Notes: generated by a model not told the origin, from the letters alone. A stretch of DNA of 13,499 nt from Thermacetogenium sp. UBA5472 (GCA_002426495.1 DIQC01000059.1:1-13499); one strand, 5' to 3'; positions 6,598 to 13,465 are shown, counted from the stretch's first letter. Numbers and translations are program-made.

Positions 6598-6978
6598 ATG
6601 AAAGCACATGTTGCATTCTATCGTTGTGAAACATGTGGCAATATGGTTGAGCTGATCAATAAAGGTGGCGGAGAGCTAGTATGCTGTGGGAAACCTATGA
6701 CAAAGCTTGAGGCCAATACCACCGATGCCTCACAGGAAAAGCATGTTCCAGCAGTGGCCAGGCAGGGCGGGCAGTTATCTGTTGAAGTAGGCTCTGCAAT
6801 TCATCCGATGACAGAGAAGCATTATATCGAATGGATTGCTGTGGTAACAGATAATGGTATCGAGAGAGTAGCACTTTCTCCGGGCGATGAGCCTAAAACA
6901 GTTTTCTGTGATAAGGCTGACGCCGATGTCTACGCCTATTGCAATCTCCACGGCTTATGGAAGGCGACAATTGGATAA
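6598..6978 (+). CDS. dfx: Desulfoferrodoxin (two-iron superoxide reductase)
   Basis: The enzyme reduces superoxide to hydrogen peroxide without making oxygen, drawing electrons from rubredoxin. The 126-aa protein is the two-iron class. The N-terminal desulforedoxin-type site has C10, C13, C29 and C30; the C-terminal catalytic site has H49, H69, H75, C115 and H118. The E47-K48-H49 motif carries the residues that assist catalysis in studied homologues. All ligands are present and the length is typical. An AAAGGTGG site precedes the ATG. Its peroxide product is a substrate for rubrerythrin encoded 33 bp upstream, so the gene order matches the order of detoxification. Confidence 0.96.
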   Translation: MKAHVAFYRCETCGNMVELINKGGGELVCCGKPMTKLEANTTDASQEKHVPAVARQGGQLSVEVGSAIHPMTEKHYIEWIAVVTDNGIERVALSPGDEPKTVFCDKADADVYAYCNLHGLWKATIG

Positions 6979-7003
6979 TATAGCTGCATGGAGGTGAGTT
7001 TTT

Positions 7004-8179
7004 ATGCAGGCAATCGAGATTAAACCCGGTGTATATTGGGTTGGCGGGATCGACTGGGATCTCCGCTATTTCCACGGTTATGTCACTCCTCGTGGTTCAA
7101 CCTACAACTCTTACCTGATCATTGACGATAAAATTACATTGGTGGATACGGTAAAGCATTATCTGGCAGATGAAATGTTAAGCAGGATCAAATCTGTTGT
7201 GGATCCGCAACAGATAGATTACCTGGTGGTCAACCATGTGGAAATGGATCACTCAGGAAGCGTCCCCAAGTTAATGGAAGCCGCTTCCAATGCAAAAATC
7301 GTCACTACGCCAAAGGGACAAGATGGTTTGAAGATGCACTATAAGAAAGATTGGGACACTATCCTGGTTAAAACAGGAGAGGAATTGAACATCGGTTCCC
7401 GAACTCTCAAGTTTGTGCAAACTCCTATGGTGCACTGGCCGGACAATATGGTGACATACATTCCTGAGGACAAGTTGCTCCTATCCAATGACGCCTTTGG
7501 GCAGCATATCGCCAGCACAGAACGGTTTGTTGATGAGCTGGGCTGGGATGTGGTCCGGGAAGAGGCGGCATCCTACTATGCCAATATTGTCTTCCCTTAT
7601 GGGGATCAGGTCAAAAAGGCTCTGGCTGTTGTGGAAACACTTTCCCTGGAAATGATTGCCCCCAGTCATGGACTGATCTGGAGGTCACACATACCTGAAC
7701 TGCTGGAGGAATACCATAAATGGGCAGGCAATGAGTCAGAACGTAAGGCCCTCATTGTCTACGATACTATGTGGGGTTCCACCCAGGAAATGGCACTTGC
7801 TCTGCAGGATGGGATAGAAAAAGCCGGTGTTCCCGTTGTTATGAAGTTTTTACAGACAAACCATATTTCCGAGGTTGTTCCGGAGCTCCTCACGGCGAAA
7901 CTAGTATGTGTGGGGTCCCCCACGATCAACAATGGGATGCTCCCAACTATATCTGCTTTTCTCACATATATCAAAGGATTGCGTCCTAAGAACCGTACAG
8001 GGTTTGCCTTTGGGTCTTTTGGCTGGGGAGGCCAGGGAGCTAAAGAGGTGGCCGCTGTTCTTGAGGGCATGGGCTGGGAAATGCCTGAGGAAACAGTGAA
8101 TTTAAAGTATGTTCCTGAAAGTGAGGATTTGGATAATCTCAAGCAGATTGGAAGCAAGCTTGCTGCTACTATTGAATAG
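7004..8179 (+). CDS. fprA: FprA-type flavodiiron protein (A-type flavoprotein, O2/NO reductase)
   Basis: The enzyme reduces oxygen to water and/or nitric oxide to nitrous oxide. The 391-aa protein has a metallo-beta-lactamase-like di-iron domain (about 1-245) with ligands H78, E80, D82 and H83 in NHVEMDHSGS, H144 in MVHWPDN, D163 in SNDAFG and H222 in PSHGLIW. A flavodoxin domain (about 248-391) follows with the FMN phosphate loop YDTMWGSTQEMA, the GSPTINNG loop and FGSFGWGGQGAKE. There is no C-terminal extension, so it is the short class A form that needs a separate electron donor; the flavin reductase-rubredoxin protein encoded next fits that role. GGAGGTGA precedes the ATG. Which gas is the main substrate cannot be read from the sequence. 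Confidence 0.95.
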   Translation: MQAIEIKPGVYWVGGIDWDLRYFHGYVTPRGSTYNSYLIIDDKITLVDTVKHYLADEMLSRIKSVVDPQQIDYLVVNHVEMDHSGSVPKLMEAASNAKIVTTPKGQDGLKMHYKKDWDTILVKTGEELNIGSRTLKFVQTPMVHWPDNMVTYIPEDKLLLSNDAFGQHIASTERFVDELGWDVVREEAASYYANIVFPYGDQVKKALAVVETLSLEMIAPSHGLIWRSHIPELLEEYHKWAGNESERKALIVYDTMWGSTQEMALALQDGIEKAGVPVVMKFLQTNHISEVVPELLTAKLVCVGSPTINNGMLPTISAFLTYIKGLRPKNRTGFAFGSFGWGGQGAKEVAAVLEGMGWEMPEETVNLKYVPESEDLDNLKQIGSKLAATIE

Positions 8180-8193
8180 GGAGAAATAATGAT

Positions 8194-8889
8194 ATGAATC
8201 TAAAAGCGCTATACAATCTCAGTTACGGACTCTATATGGTTTCATCCAAAGATGAAGGGCGGATGAACGGGCAGATTGCCAATTCTGCCATGCAGATCTC
8301 TAGCGAGCCGCCGACAATAGTGGTCAGTATCAATAAACAAAATATGACCAATGGAATGATCAGGAAAAGCGGACTGTTTTGCATTTCTATCCTGCCTGAG
8401 GAAACGCCCCTTTTCCTGATTGGTCAGTTTGGGTTCAAGTCGGGTCGAGATGTGGACAAGTTTGCCGATGCACATTATCAGACAACAGCGCAGGGGGTTC
8501 CATATCTAGATGAGATAGCCCTGTCCTATATTGAAGCCCGAGTCATCCAGGATATTGATGCGGGAACACACACTGTTTTTATTGGAGAGATCACCACAGC
8601 AGATGTTTTAAACGAAGGCAATCCGATGACCTATGCCTATTACCACCAGGTAAAGAAGGGGAGTACTCCACCGACTGCTCCTACCTATGTGGCTGATACT
8701 AAAACCAAAAAAGAAAGGAGTAATGGCATGGATACCTACGAATGCACAGTTTGCGGCTATGAATACGTTCCGGAGGATGGAGATCCGGACAACGGCGTCG
8801 AGCCGGGGACACCTTTCGAAAAAATACCTGATGACTGGGTTTGTCCGGTCTGTGGGGCAGGTAAAGACGAATTTGAGAAAATCGGTTAA
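8194..8889 (+). CDS. hrb: Flavin reductase-rubredoxin fusion (high molecular weight rubredoxin)
   Basis: The 231-aa protein is a probable electron donor for the flavodiiron protein. Residues 1 to about 155 form a flavin reductase-like FMN-binding domain (SYGLYMVSS, then NGQIANSAMQIS, and FGFKSGRDVDKF). A 20-residue linker follows, then a complete rubredoxin from M179 with C184xxC187 and C217xxC220 (ECTVCGY and CPVCGAG). The same architecture is known as Hrb next to FprA in Moorella thermoacetica, where it couples NADH oxidation to FprA. The ATG at 8194 uses AGGGAG at 8178-8183, overlapping the stop codon of fprA, so the two are probably translationally coupled. The linker DNA contains a good ribosome site before the in-frame ATG at 8728 (see separate entry). 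A strong terminator follows. Confidence 0.93.
   Translation: MNLKALYNLSYGLYMVSSKDEGRMNGQIANSAMQISSEPPTIVVSINKQNMTNGMIRKSGLFCISILPEETPLFLIGQFGFKSGRDVDKFADAHYQTTAQGVPYLDEIALSYIEARVIQDIDAGTHTVFIGEITTADVLNEGNPMTYAYYHQVKKGSTPPTAPTYVADTKTKKERSNGMDTYECTVCGYEYVPEDGDPDNGVEPGTPFEKIPDDWVCPVCGAGKDEFEKIG
8728..8889 (+). CDS. Possible internal start giving free rubredoxin (53 aa)
   Basis: The in-frame ATG at 8728 (M179 of the fusion) is preceded by AAAGGAG at 8714-8720 with seven bases of spacing, a better ribosome site than that of the fusion itself. Translation from it gives a complete 53-aa rubredoxin (MDTYECTVCGYEY... to ...FEKIG), the normal length and N-terminus of a free rubredoxin, with all four cysteines (C6, C9, C39, C42). 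The linker residues KKERSNG are encoded by this site. It looks like an ancestral separate rubredoxin gene whose leader was read into the upstream gene. Free rubredoxin is the usual donor to superoxide reductase and rubrerythrin, both in this operon. Expression is inferred, not shown. Confidence 0.5.
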   Translation: MDTYECTVCGYEYVPEDGDPDNGVEPGTPFEKIPDDWVCPVCGAGKDEFEKIG

Positions 8890-8930
8890 GAAAGTTCTCA
8901 ATCCATATCTTTTTTAACCCTTTTTCAGAC

Positions 8931-8970
8931 GTACTGCTGCTCTTTGAACCAAAGAGCAGCAGTACTTTTT
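8931..8970 (+). terminator. Rho-independent terminator of the oxygen-defence operon
   Basis: A perfect 15-bp stem (8931-8945 with 8951-8965, outer end GTACTGCTG) closes on a five-base loop GAACC and is followed by TTTTT. Confidence 0.95.
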
Positions 8971-9028
8971 GCGCAATCCGCCTCCTCTTTCCAAATTATT
9001 TGCTAGCTCTGAGGTAGTGACGGTACTC

Positions 9029-9055
9029 TTGACAAAGTTCATGTAATGGTATAAA
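9029..9055 (+). promoter_or_regulatory. Probable sigma-A promoter of the FmdB-type gene
   Basis: Perfect TTGACA (9029-9034) followed 15 bp later by TATAAA (9050-9055); a TAAAGA with 17-bp spacing overlaps it. It lies 45 bp before the ATG and after the previous operon's terminator. Confidence 0.55.
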
Positions 9056-9099
9056 GATATTTAAGTGATATAAAAGATTTCCTGGAGAGGTGACGCTAA

Positions 9100-9408
9100 A
9101 TGCCGACATATGAATACAAGTGTGAACACTGCGGACGTTTCCAGGTGACGCAGCGTATTACAGAAGAACCTCTAAAAGAGTGTCCAACCTGCGGACAATC
9201 TGTGGAGAGGCTGATTTCCCGTAATGTATCAATAGTTTTTAAAGGGTCTGGTTTCTACTGTACAGATAACAGGGCAGCGAACCCAGGTGCAGGTAAACAG
9301 CCAACACCAAAAGCTGATGAACCTACGAGTGAGGTTAAAAGTGAGGCTAAAGGTGAGGCTAAAGGTGAGGCTAAAAAAGCAAGAGCGGAGACTCCCCCTG
9401 CAAGTTAA
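9100..9408 (+). CDS. FmdB-family zinc-ribbon protein
   Basis: The 102-aa protein starts with the family signature MPTYEYKCEHCG. It has two CxxC pairs, C8/C11 and C28/C31, forming a small zinc ribbon, then VFKGSGFYCTDNR. From about residue 60 the tail is low-complexity, rich in Ala, Lys, Glu, Pro and Gly. The family is named after a putative regulator of formamidase genes, but its function is mostly unknown. The tail includes four tandem 12-base units (9329-9376) encoding SEVK, SEAK, GEAK, GEAK, suggesting slippage. GAGAGGTGA precedes the ATG, a promoter lies upstream and a terminator downstream, so it is a single-gene unit. Confidence 0.88.
   Translation: MPTYEYKCEHCGRFQVTQRITEEPLKECPTCGQSVERLISRNVSIVFKGSGFYCTDNRAANPGAGKQPTPKADEPTSEVKSEAKGEAKGEAKKARAETPPAS
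9329..9376 (+). repeat. Four tandem 12-base units in the FmdB-type gene
   Basis: Units are GTGAGGTTAAAA, GTGAGGCTAAAG, GTGAGGCTAAAG and GTGAGGCTAAAA (9329, 9341, 9353, 9365). The period is a multiple of three, so copy-number change keeps the frame and only lengthens or shortens the charged tail. Confidence 0.85.
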
Positions 9409-9430
9409 TCTTATGGGTTTCGCTGGGTCG

Positions 9431-9460
9431 GCCACACATTGCTGTGTGGCTTGTTTATTT
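9431..9460 (+). terminator. Rho-independent terminator after the FmdB-type gene
   Basis: A perfect 8-bp stem GCCACACA (9431-9438) / TGTGTGGC (9443-9450) with loop TTGC is followed by the T-rich TTGTTTATTT. Confidence 0.85.
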
Positions 9461-9525
9461 TCTGTATAAAAAAGGATAACAACGTTAATAATTGATTTAA
9501 AGAGATGTTTCGGGGGTGATATCCA

Positions 9526-9642
9526 ATGGCTGAAAAAACGAAAGAGGTCAGATTTCAACGCCTACCAGGGCGAGAGGAAATTTTTGATCTTTTCCAGCAG
9601 GTGACTAAGAAGATCCGCGAAAAACGTTCTAAATCAAACTAA
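9526..9642 (+). CDS. Small basic protein of unknown function, 38 aa
   Basis: The open frame runs from the ATG at 9526 to the TAA at 9640-9642. The product begins MAEKTKEVRFQRLPGREEIF and ends in KKIREKRSKSN; it is highly charged, basic at the C-terminus, probably helical, with no membrane segment or cysteine. A good ribosome site (GGGGGTGAT, 9512-9519) has proper spacing to the ATG. The stop lies 15 bp before the DUF421 gene's TTG start, with that gene's ribosome site beginning at the stop codon, so the two are likely one operon. I do not recognise the family. The ribosome site and tight packing support a real gene; its short length keeps the confidence moderate. Confidence 0.6.
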   Translation: MAEKTKEVRFQRLPGREEIFDLFQQVTKKIREKRSKSN

Positions 9643-9657
9643 AGGTGGGAGCACTCA

Positions 9658-10389
9658 TTGCCCTTATCCATTTATGTAGACATGACTTCGAGAGCAGTTC
9701 TCGCTTTTCTGTCTGTTTTTATTATAGCGAGAGTTTTGGAAAATGGGCGTACAGGTCAGCTCAGCCACTATGAGCATTTAGCTGGAATAACAACCGGTGT
9801 TATAGCCGGGGGACTTGTAATCCAAAACTGGGTCAGTCCCTGGCCGTTGTTGTTAGCGCTCATAATTTTCTCTGTTCTCAATTATCTGGTGCGTTTTGTT
9901 TCTCTGAAAAGTCGGGTCGCCCGCAAAGTGCTGGTTGGCGAACCATCACTGATCATCCAGAACGGAAAGATCATGGAGCAGGAAATGAAGCGGCTGCGCT
10001 ATAATATCGATGAACTGTTGATGCAGCTGCGCAATCAGGGAGTATTTGATATAGCAGAAGTAGAATTTGCTGTTCTAGAGCCTGACGGCCAGCTGAGTGT
10101 TTTACTGAAAGCGGATAAAATACCAGTTAAAAGAGAGGACCTTCAAGTTGAGAGTCAGTATCAGGGGATCAGCAGTGAACTGATTGTAGACGGCCAGTTA
10201 ATTTATCAGAACCTGGATCAAAATAATCTGGATGAGGCATGGCTGATCAATGAACTCAATAAGCAGGGGATCAGAACCCCCGGAAAAGTGCATCTGGCTA
10301 TTCTTGATGCCCAGGGAAAACTCTATGTGGATAAAAGTGATGATGAGCTTACTCATGATACCAAGGTAGAGGACGACCCCGGTGGATAG
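9658..10389 (+). CDS. DUF421 (YetF-type) membrane protein
   Basis: The 243-aa protein has three hydrophobic segments near the N-terminus (about 8-27, 40-57, 62-80). A cytoplasmic DUF421 domain follows with the typical GEPSLIIQNGKI, then MKRLRYNIDELLMQLRNQGV and FAVLEPDGQLSVLLK. The C-terminal part (about 165-230) contains a second, looser version of this fold (ELIVDGQLIYQNL, then WLINELNKQGI and HLAILDAQGKLYV), as is common in the family. The family is frequent in spore-forming Firmicutes; some members are linked to spore membrane properties, others have no known role. The start is a TTG at 9658 with AGGTGG nine bases upstream; the next in-frame ATG (9682) would remove part of the first membrane segment's lead. 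It is probably cotranscribed with the 38-aa gene. Confidence 0.88.
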   Translation: MPLSIYVDMTSRAVLAFLSVFIIARVLENGRTGQLSHYEHLAGITTGVIAGGLVIQNWVSPWPLLLALIIFSVLNYLVRFVSLKSRVARKVLVGEPSLIIQNGKIMEQEMKRLRYNIDELLMQLRNQGVFDIAEVEFAVLEPDGQLSVLLKADKIPVKREDLQVESQYQGISSELIVDGQLIYQNLDQNNLDEAWLINELNKQGIRTPGKVHLAILDAQGKLYVDKSDDELTHDTKVEDDPGG

Positions 10390-10413
10390 TGGCAGCTAAA
10401 AAGCAGTTAATAC

Positions 10414-10447
10414 AGCGTCCCTTCAACAAAAGGCGACGCTCTTTTTT
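10414..10447 (+). terminator. Rho-independent terminator after the DUF421 gene
   Basis: AGCGTC-CCTT (10414-10423) pairs with AAGG-GACGCT (10430-10440, one bulged C) around loop CAACAA, followed by C and TTTTTT. Confidence 0.85.
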
Positions 10448-10495
10448 ATTGGAGCCCTAAAGAGGAAGAAACAGGTTTGTTATCATTACCTGCTA

Positions 10496-10524
10496 TTGCC
10501 TGAAAGATGTACTATTACTATAAT
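10496..10524 (+). promoter_or_regulatory. Possible sigma-A promoter of the phosphohexomutase gene
   Basis: TTGCCT (10496-10501), 17 bp, perfect TATAAT (10519-10524). The predicted transcript start near 10531 would fall at the beginning of the ribosome site, leaving almost no leader. The real start may therefore lie elsewhere. Confidence 0.35.
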
Positions 10525-10542
10525 TAGACAGGAGGACGAATT

Positions 10543-11997
10543 ATGGTTATAAGTGAAAGAAAAGTGAGGATGAATGAAGTGAAAAAGATCAAATTTGGAA
10601 CAGACGGCTGGCGTGATCTAATTGCCGAGGATTTCAATTTTGGCAATGTGCGGTTGGTAGCTCAGGCAATTGCCGGCTATCTAAGAGAATGCGGGCTGTC
10701 CAGTCAAGGGATTGTCATCGGTTATGATAACAGATTTCTTTCAGAGCAATTTGCGGCTGCAGTTGCAGGAGTAATGGCTGGGAACAACATTAATTCCTGG
10801 CTGACAGTTGATGCCACACCTACTCCGGTGACTGCTTATGCTGTAAAGGCTATGCAAGCGGGAGGGGCGGTAATGATCACTGCCAGCCATAATCCGCCGG
10901 CATACAATGGAATTAAGTTTATTCCCGAATATGCAGGGCCGGCTACTTTGGAGATAACTGAAGCGATTGAAAGAAATTTAGAGGGTTTATCAGAAGAAGA
11001 GGTCTGTTATCTTTCCCCAGATACCAGTCGGGAACAAGGCCTAATCCGTGATTTAGATGCCAAACCTCTTTATCTTGCTCATCTCCAGAGCCTGCTCAAT
11101 TATCGCTTTATTTACCGTGGCAGCATGAAAATCATTTTCGATCCTATGTGGGGTGCAGGAAGGGGATATCTGGAGGAGATTATCATGGGAACAAAGATCA
11201 AATTAGATGTAATCCACGACTACAGGGATGTTTTATTCGGCGGCAACCTGCCAGATCCGACTGCTGCATGTCTAGTCCCTTTGCGGGAAGCTGTGCTTGA
11301 AAAGGGAGCTGACATCGGACTTGCCCTTGATGGTGACGCTGATCGCTTCGGTGTCATCGATAGTGATGGTGAGTACCTGTCACCAAATGAAATGCTGCCT
11401 CTCATCCTTTACTACCTCTTGGAGGACCGCAACTGGCGGGGAACTGTGGCCCGTACAGTAGCCACAACACATATGCTGGATCGTATCGCTGACGATTATG
11501 GCCTGCCAGTTATAGAAACCCCAGTCGGATTTAAATATATAGGCCAGTCTTTGCTGCAACACCACAGTGTTATGGGTAGCGAAGAAAGTGGTGGAATGAG
11601 CGTTCAGGGGCATATTCCAGAAAAGGATGGTATTTTGGCCATATCACTTATTGTGGAGATGATGGCCGCAAGGGGTAAATCACTAGGCGAATTGAAAGCA
11701 GAGCTTAATGAAAACTTTGGATGCCTAGTCAGCGACCGCCTTGACCTGAAATGTTCCCCCGAGCATAAGGCAAAGGTGCTAGAGCTTCTGCAACAGTGGG
11801 AACCGGAATCGCTTGCTGGCCATAAAGTGTCAGAGCGCAACACTATTGATGGCGTAAAGTTGCTTTGTGAGGATGGGAGTTGGGTGCTAGTCCGGCCATC
11901 AGGAACAGAACCGCTGTTCAGGATTTATGTTGAATCAAAGAGCAGCGAAGATCTGGAAAGCCTTCAGGATAGTGTTCGGGAATTTCTGGGACTTTAA
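10543..11997 (+). CDS. Phosphoglucomutase/phosphomannomutase (alpha-D-phosphohexomutase)
   Basis: The enzyme interconverts hexose-6-phosphate and hexose-1-phosphate in the cytoplasm, feeding sugar-nucleotide synthesis. The 484-aa protein has the four domains of the superfamily: FGTDGWR at 18-24, the phosphoserine loop TASHNP with S115, the metal loop DGDADRFG with D263, D265 and D267, the sugar-binding GSEESGG at 345-351, and the phosphate-binding RPSGTEP at 451-457. All key residues are present. The ATG at 10543 has CAGGAGGA directly upstream with good spacing; M10 (10570) is a weaker alternative. Motifs do not settle glucose versus mannose preference. Glucose-1-phosphate made here would be the substrate of GalU encoded 6 kb upstream. 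No clear terminator follows. Confidence 0.92.
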   Translation: MVISERKVRMNEVKKIKFGTDGWRDLIAEDFNFGNVRLVAQAIAGYLRECGLSSQGIVIGYDNRFLSEQFAAAVAGVMAGNNINSWLTVDATPTPVTAYAVKAMQAGGAVMITASHNPPAYNGIKFIPEYAGPATLEITEAIERNLEGLSEEEVCYLSPDTSREQGLIRDLDAKPLYLAHLQSLLNYRFIYRGSMKIIFDPMWGAGRGYLEEIIMGTKIKLDVIHDYRDVLFGGNLPDPTAACLVPLREAVLEKGADIGLALDGDADRFGVIDSDGEYLSPNEMLPLILYYLLEDRNWRGTVARTVATTHMLDRIADDYGLPVIETPVGFKYIGQSLLQHHSVMGSEESGGMSVQGHIPEKDGILAISLIVEMMAARGKSLGELKAELNENFGCLVSDRLDLKCSPEHKAKVLELLQQWEPESLAGHKVSERNTIDGVKLLCEDGSWVLVRPSGTEPLFRIYVESKSSEDLESLQDSVREFLGL

Positions 11998-12247
11998 GCC
12001 TACTGGTTAAAATATTCTGTTTTATTAGATTTATTGCAGGAAAGCTCTCTGATTATGTCGAAATGGGTAAAACATAGCAAGTCAGATAGCTGTTTCCAAC
12101 TGCTTAATGACAGGATGTACTAATTGGTGGAGCATGAAGTCCCGGATCGAAGCACTCTCATATTCTAAAGGTGAGGTATGGGTTAGTTCAATGGCGATGA
12201 CAGAACGATAGCTGTGGCTATTACTGTGGGTGAGGAGACATTGATAT

Positions 12248-12895
12248 ATGGAGAGGATAAGAGTAGTCATTGCTGATGGCCACCCCTTATTCAGGGAGGG
12301 TTTACATAGGGTGCTCGAAACAGATCCCCAAATGGAAATAGCGGGGGAGGCTGGTGATGGGCAGGGTGCCATCAATTTAGCCCGCAAACTGCATCCGGAT
12401 GTTATCCTGATGGATTTAAACATGCTCGGTACCAGTGGACTGGAAGCCAGCAGGGTGATCCACAGGGAAATGCCGGATGTTAAAATAATTGTTCTGGCAA
12501 TTGCTGCCGATGAGGATATGCTTGAGGTGATCAGGATAGGTGTCAGTGGCTGCCTTTTGAAGGATGTAAAATCAACAGAAATGCTGCAGGCGATCCATGA
12601 TGTTATGGAAGGAAAACATGCTTTCCATTCACTGGTCACCGAAAAACTGATTGGTGAATACGGCCGCCTCAATGCTCCCCCTACAAATGCAGGGATTGCA
12701 GCACTTACAGCAAGGGAAAAAGAGGTTTTGTCCCTGATTGCGAAAGGTGAAAAGAATCGGGGCATTGCCGGTCAGCTTTTTATCAGTGAAAAAACGGTAA
12801 AAAACCATATAACAAACATTTTTCGCAAACTCAAAGTAAAAGATCGCACACAGGCTGCTATTTATGCCATTAAAAACCACATGATAGAACTTTAA
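12248..12895 (+). CDS. NarL/FixJ-type response regulator with altered switch residues
   Basis: The 215-aa protein has a receiver domain (about 1-120) and a LuxR-type helix-turn-helix domain (about 150-215) with LTAREKEVLSLIAKGEKN and FISEKTVKNHITNIFRKL. The probable phospho-acceptor D56 (ILMDLNM) and the conserved lysine K105 (LLKD) are present. The acidic pair near the N-terminus is D10-G11 instead of Asp-Asp (IADGHPLFREGL), and the switch Thr/Ser after the fourth strand is A84 (IIVLAIAADED). These losses suggest weak or no phosphorylation-dependent switching. No histidine kinase lies in the window, so it is an orphan here. GAGGAG (12232-12237) lies ten bases before the ATG. It is followed 53 bp later by the GT2-like gene. 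Its targets are unknown. Confidence 0.9.
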   Translation: MERIRVVIADGHPLFREGLHRVLETDPQMEIAGEAGDGQGAINLARKLHPDVILMDLNMLGTSGLEASRVIHREMPDVKIIVLAIAADEDMLEVIRIGVSGCLLKDVKSTEMLQAIHDVMEGKHAFHSLVTEKLIGEYGRLNAPPTNAGIAALTAREKEVLSLIAKGEKNRGIAGQLFISEKTVKNHITNIFRKLKVKDRTQAAIYAIKNHMIEL

Positions 12896-12904
12896 ATTCT
12901 TTAA

Positions 12905-12937
12905 CCCCTTTTCCGGGCGCCGCATATAGTGAAGGGG
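12905..12937 (+). promoter_or_regulatory. Hairpin that could cover the ribosome site of the GT2-like gene
   Basis: CCCCTT (12905-12910) can pair with AAGGGG (12932-12937), the 5' part of the purine-rich ribosome site of the next gene. No T-run follows, so it is not an intrinsic terminator. A translation-limiting role is inference. Confidence 0.35.
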
Positions 12938-12948
12938 AGGGGGTAAAT

Positions 12949-13449
12949 ATGGCCCGTATGTTTTTATTGGTCATTTTGGCGATCATTTTTTGCGGCCTGG
13001 TACTCTCGATTTTTTTCCGTAGTTCCTATCTATTCCATAAACTCCATTCTTTCCATCCGGAAATCAGCCTTCTGCTTGTTGTCCACAATCAGGCTCCTAT
13101 TATCGAGGCAGTGATCAGGGAACTGCTTGTCTTTTATCATGACTCACAGCGTTCCTTTGAGTTGGTTATTTATGATGATGCGTCAACAGATGAGACACCG
13201 GAAATCCTGAAACGCCTGTCTCGCAGACATAACTTTACACTTCTATGCAGCCAGGAGCCTGGTAATTATGCTGCTATGGATGAGGGTTTTGCCGCCTGTG
13301 GTGGAAAAGCGATCCACTATTTTCTGCTCACCGAAAGAGTAGGACTAAGGACCGTCACCTCTCTGGCCAGGTGCCTTTCCCGGGGAGAGCGGATTCCCGA
13401 CTACGGTGTTGCCTATAATGGTGTTATGTCCGGGGCTACAGTCAATTGA
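12949..13449 (+). CDS. Short membrane-anchored GT2-like protein, probably not a full glycosyltransferase
   Basis: The 166-aa protein begins with one hydrophobic segment (about 5-23) that should anchor it in the membrane, with the rest probably cytoplasmic. Residues 38-120 look like the start of a GT-A fold of family 2 glycosyltransferases: ISLLLVVHNQAP, the nucleotide-binding VIYDDASTDETPEIL (D76, D77), and GNYAAMDEGFAACGGK. Where a GT2 enzyme has its metal-binding DxD, this protein reads IHYFLLTERVGL, with no such motif, and it ends about 45 residues later. It is therefore either a degenerate or truncated glycosyltransferase or a small family that kept only the nucleotide-binding half. GGAGGGGG precedes the ATG. 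A REP-like element starts 17 bp after its stop. Confidence 0.75.
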   Translation: MARMFLLVILAIIFCGLVLSIFFRSSYLFHKLHSFHPEISLLLVVHNQAPIIEAVIRELLVFYHDSQRSFELVIYDDASTDETPEILKRLSRRHNFTLLCSQEPGNYAAMDEGFAACGGKAIHYFLLTERVGLRTVTSLARCLSRGERIPDYGVAYNGVMSGATVN

Positions 13450-13465
13450 AGCAAGTTTTTAGCGC

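Noticed and set aside
7759..8157. Minus-strand frame (132 codons) inside the flavodiiron protein gene
   Set aside because: Antisense to the flavodoxin domain, no ribosome site, no recognisable motif.
12000..12247. Plus-strand small frames and a terminator after the phosphohexomutase gene
   Set aside because: Short frames lack ribosome sites and family motifs, and no stable hairpin with a T-run was found.
12082..12765. Long minus-strand open frame (227 codons) opposite the response regulator
   Set aside because: It is antisense to a clear receiver/LuxR protein over most of its length and has no ribosome site. Its C-terminal part at 12082-12247 reads somewhat like protein, but I could not link it to any family.
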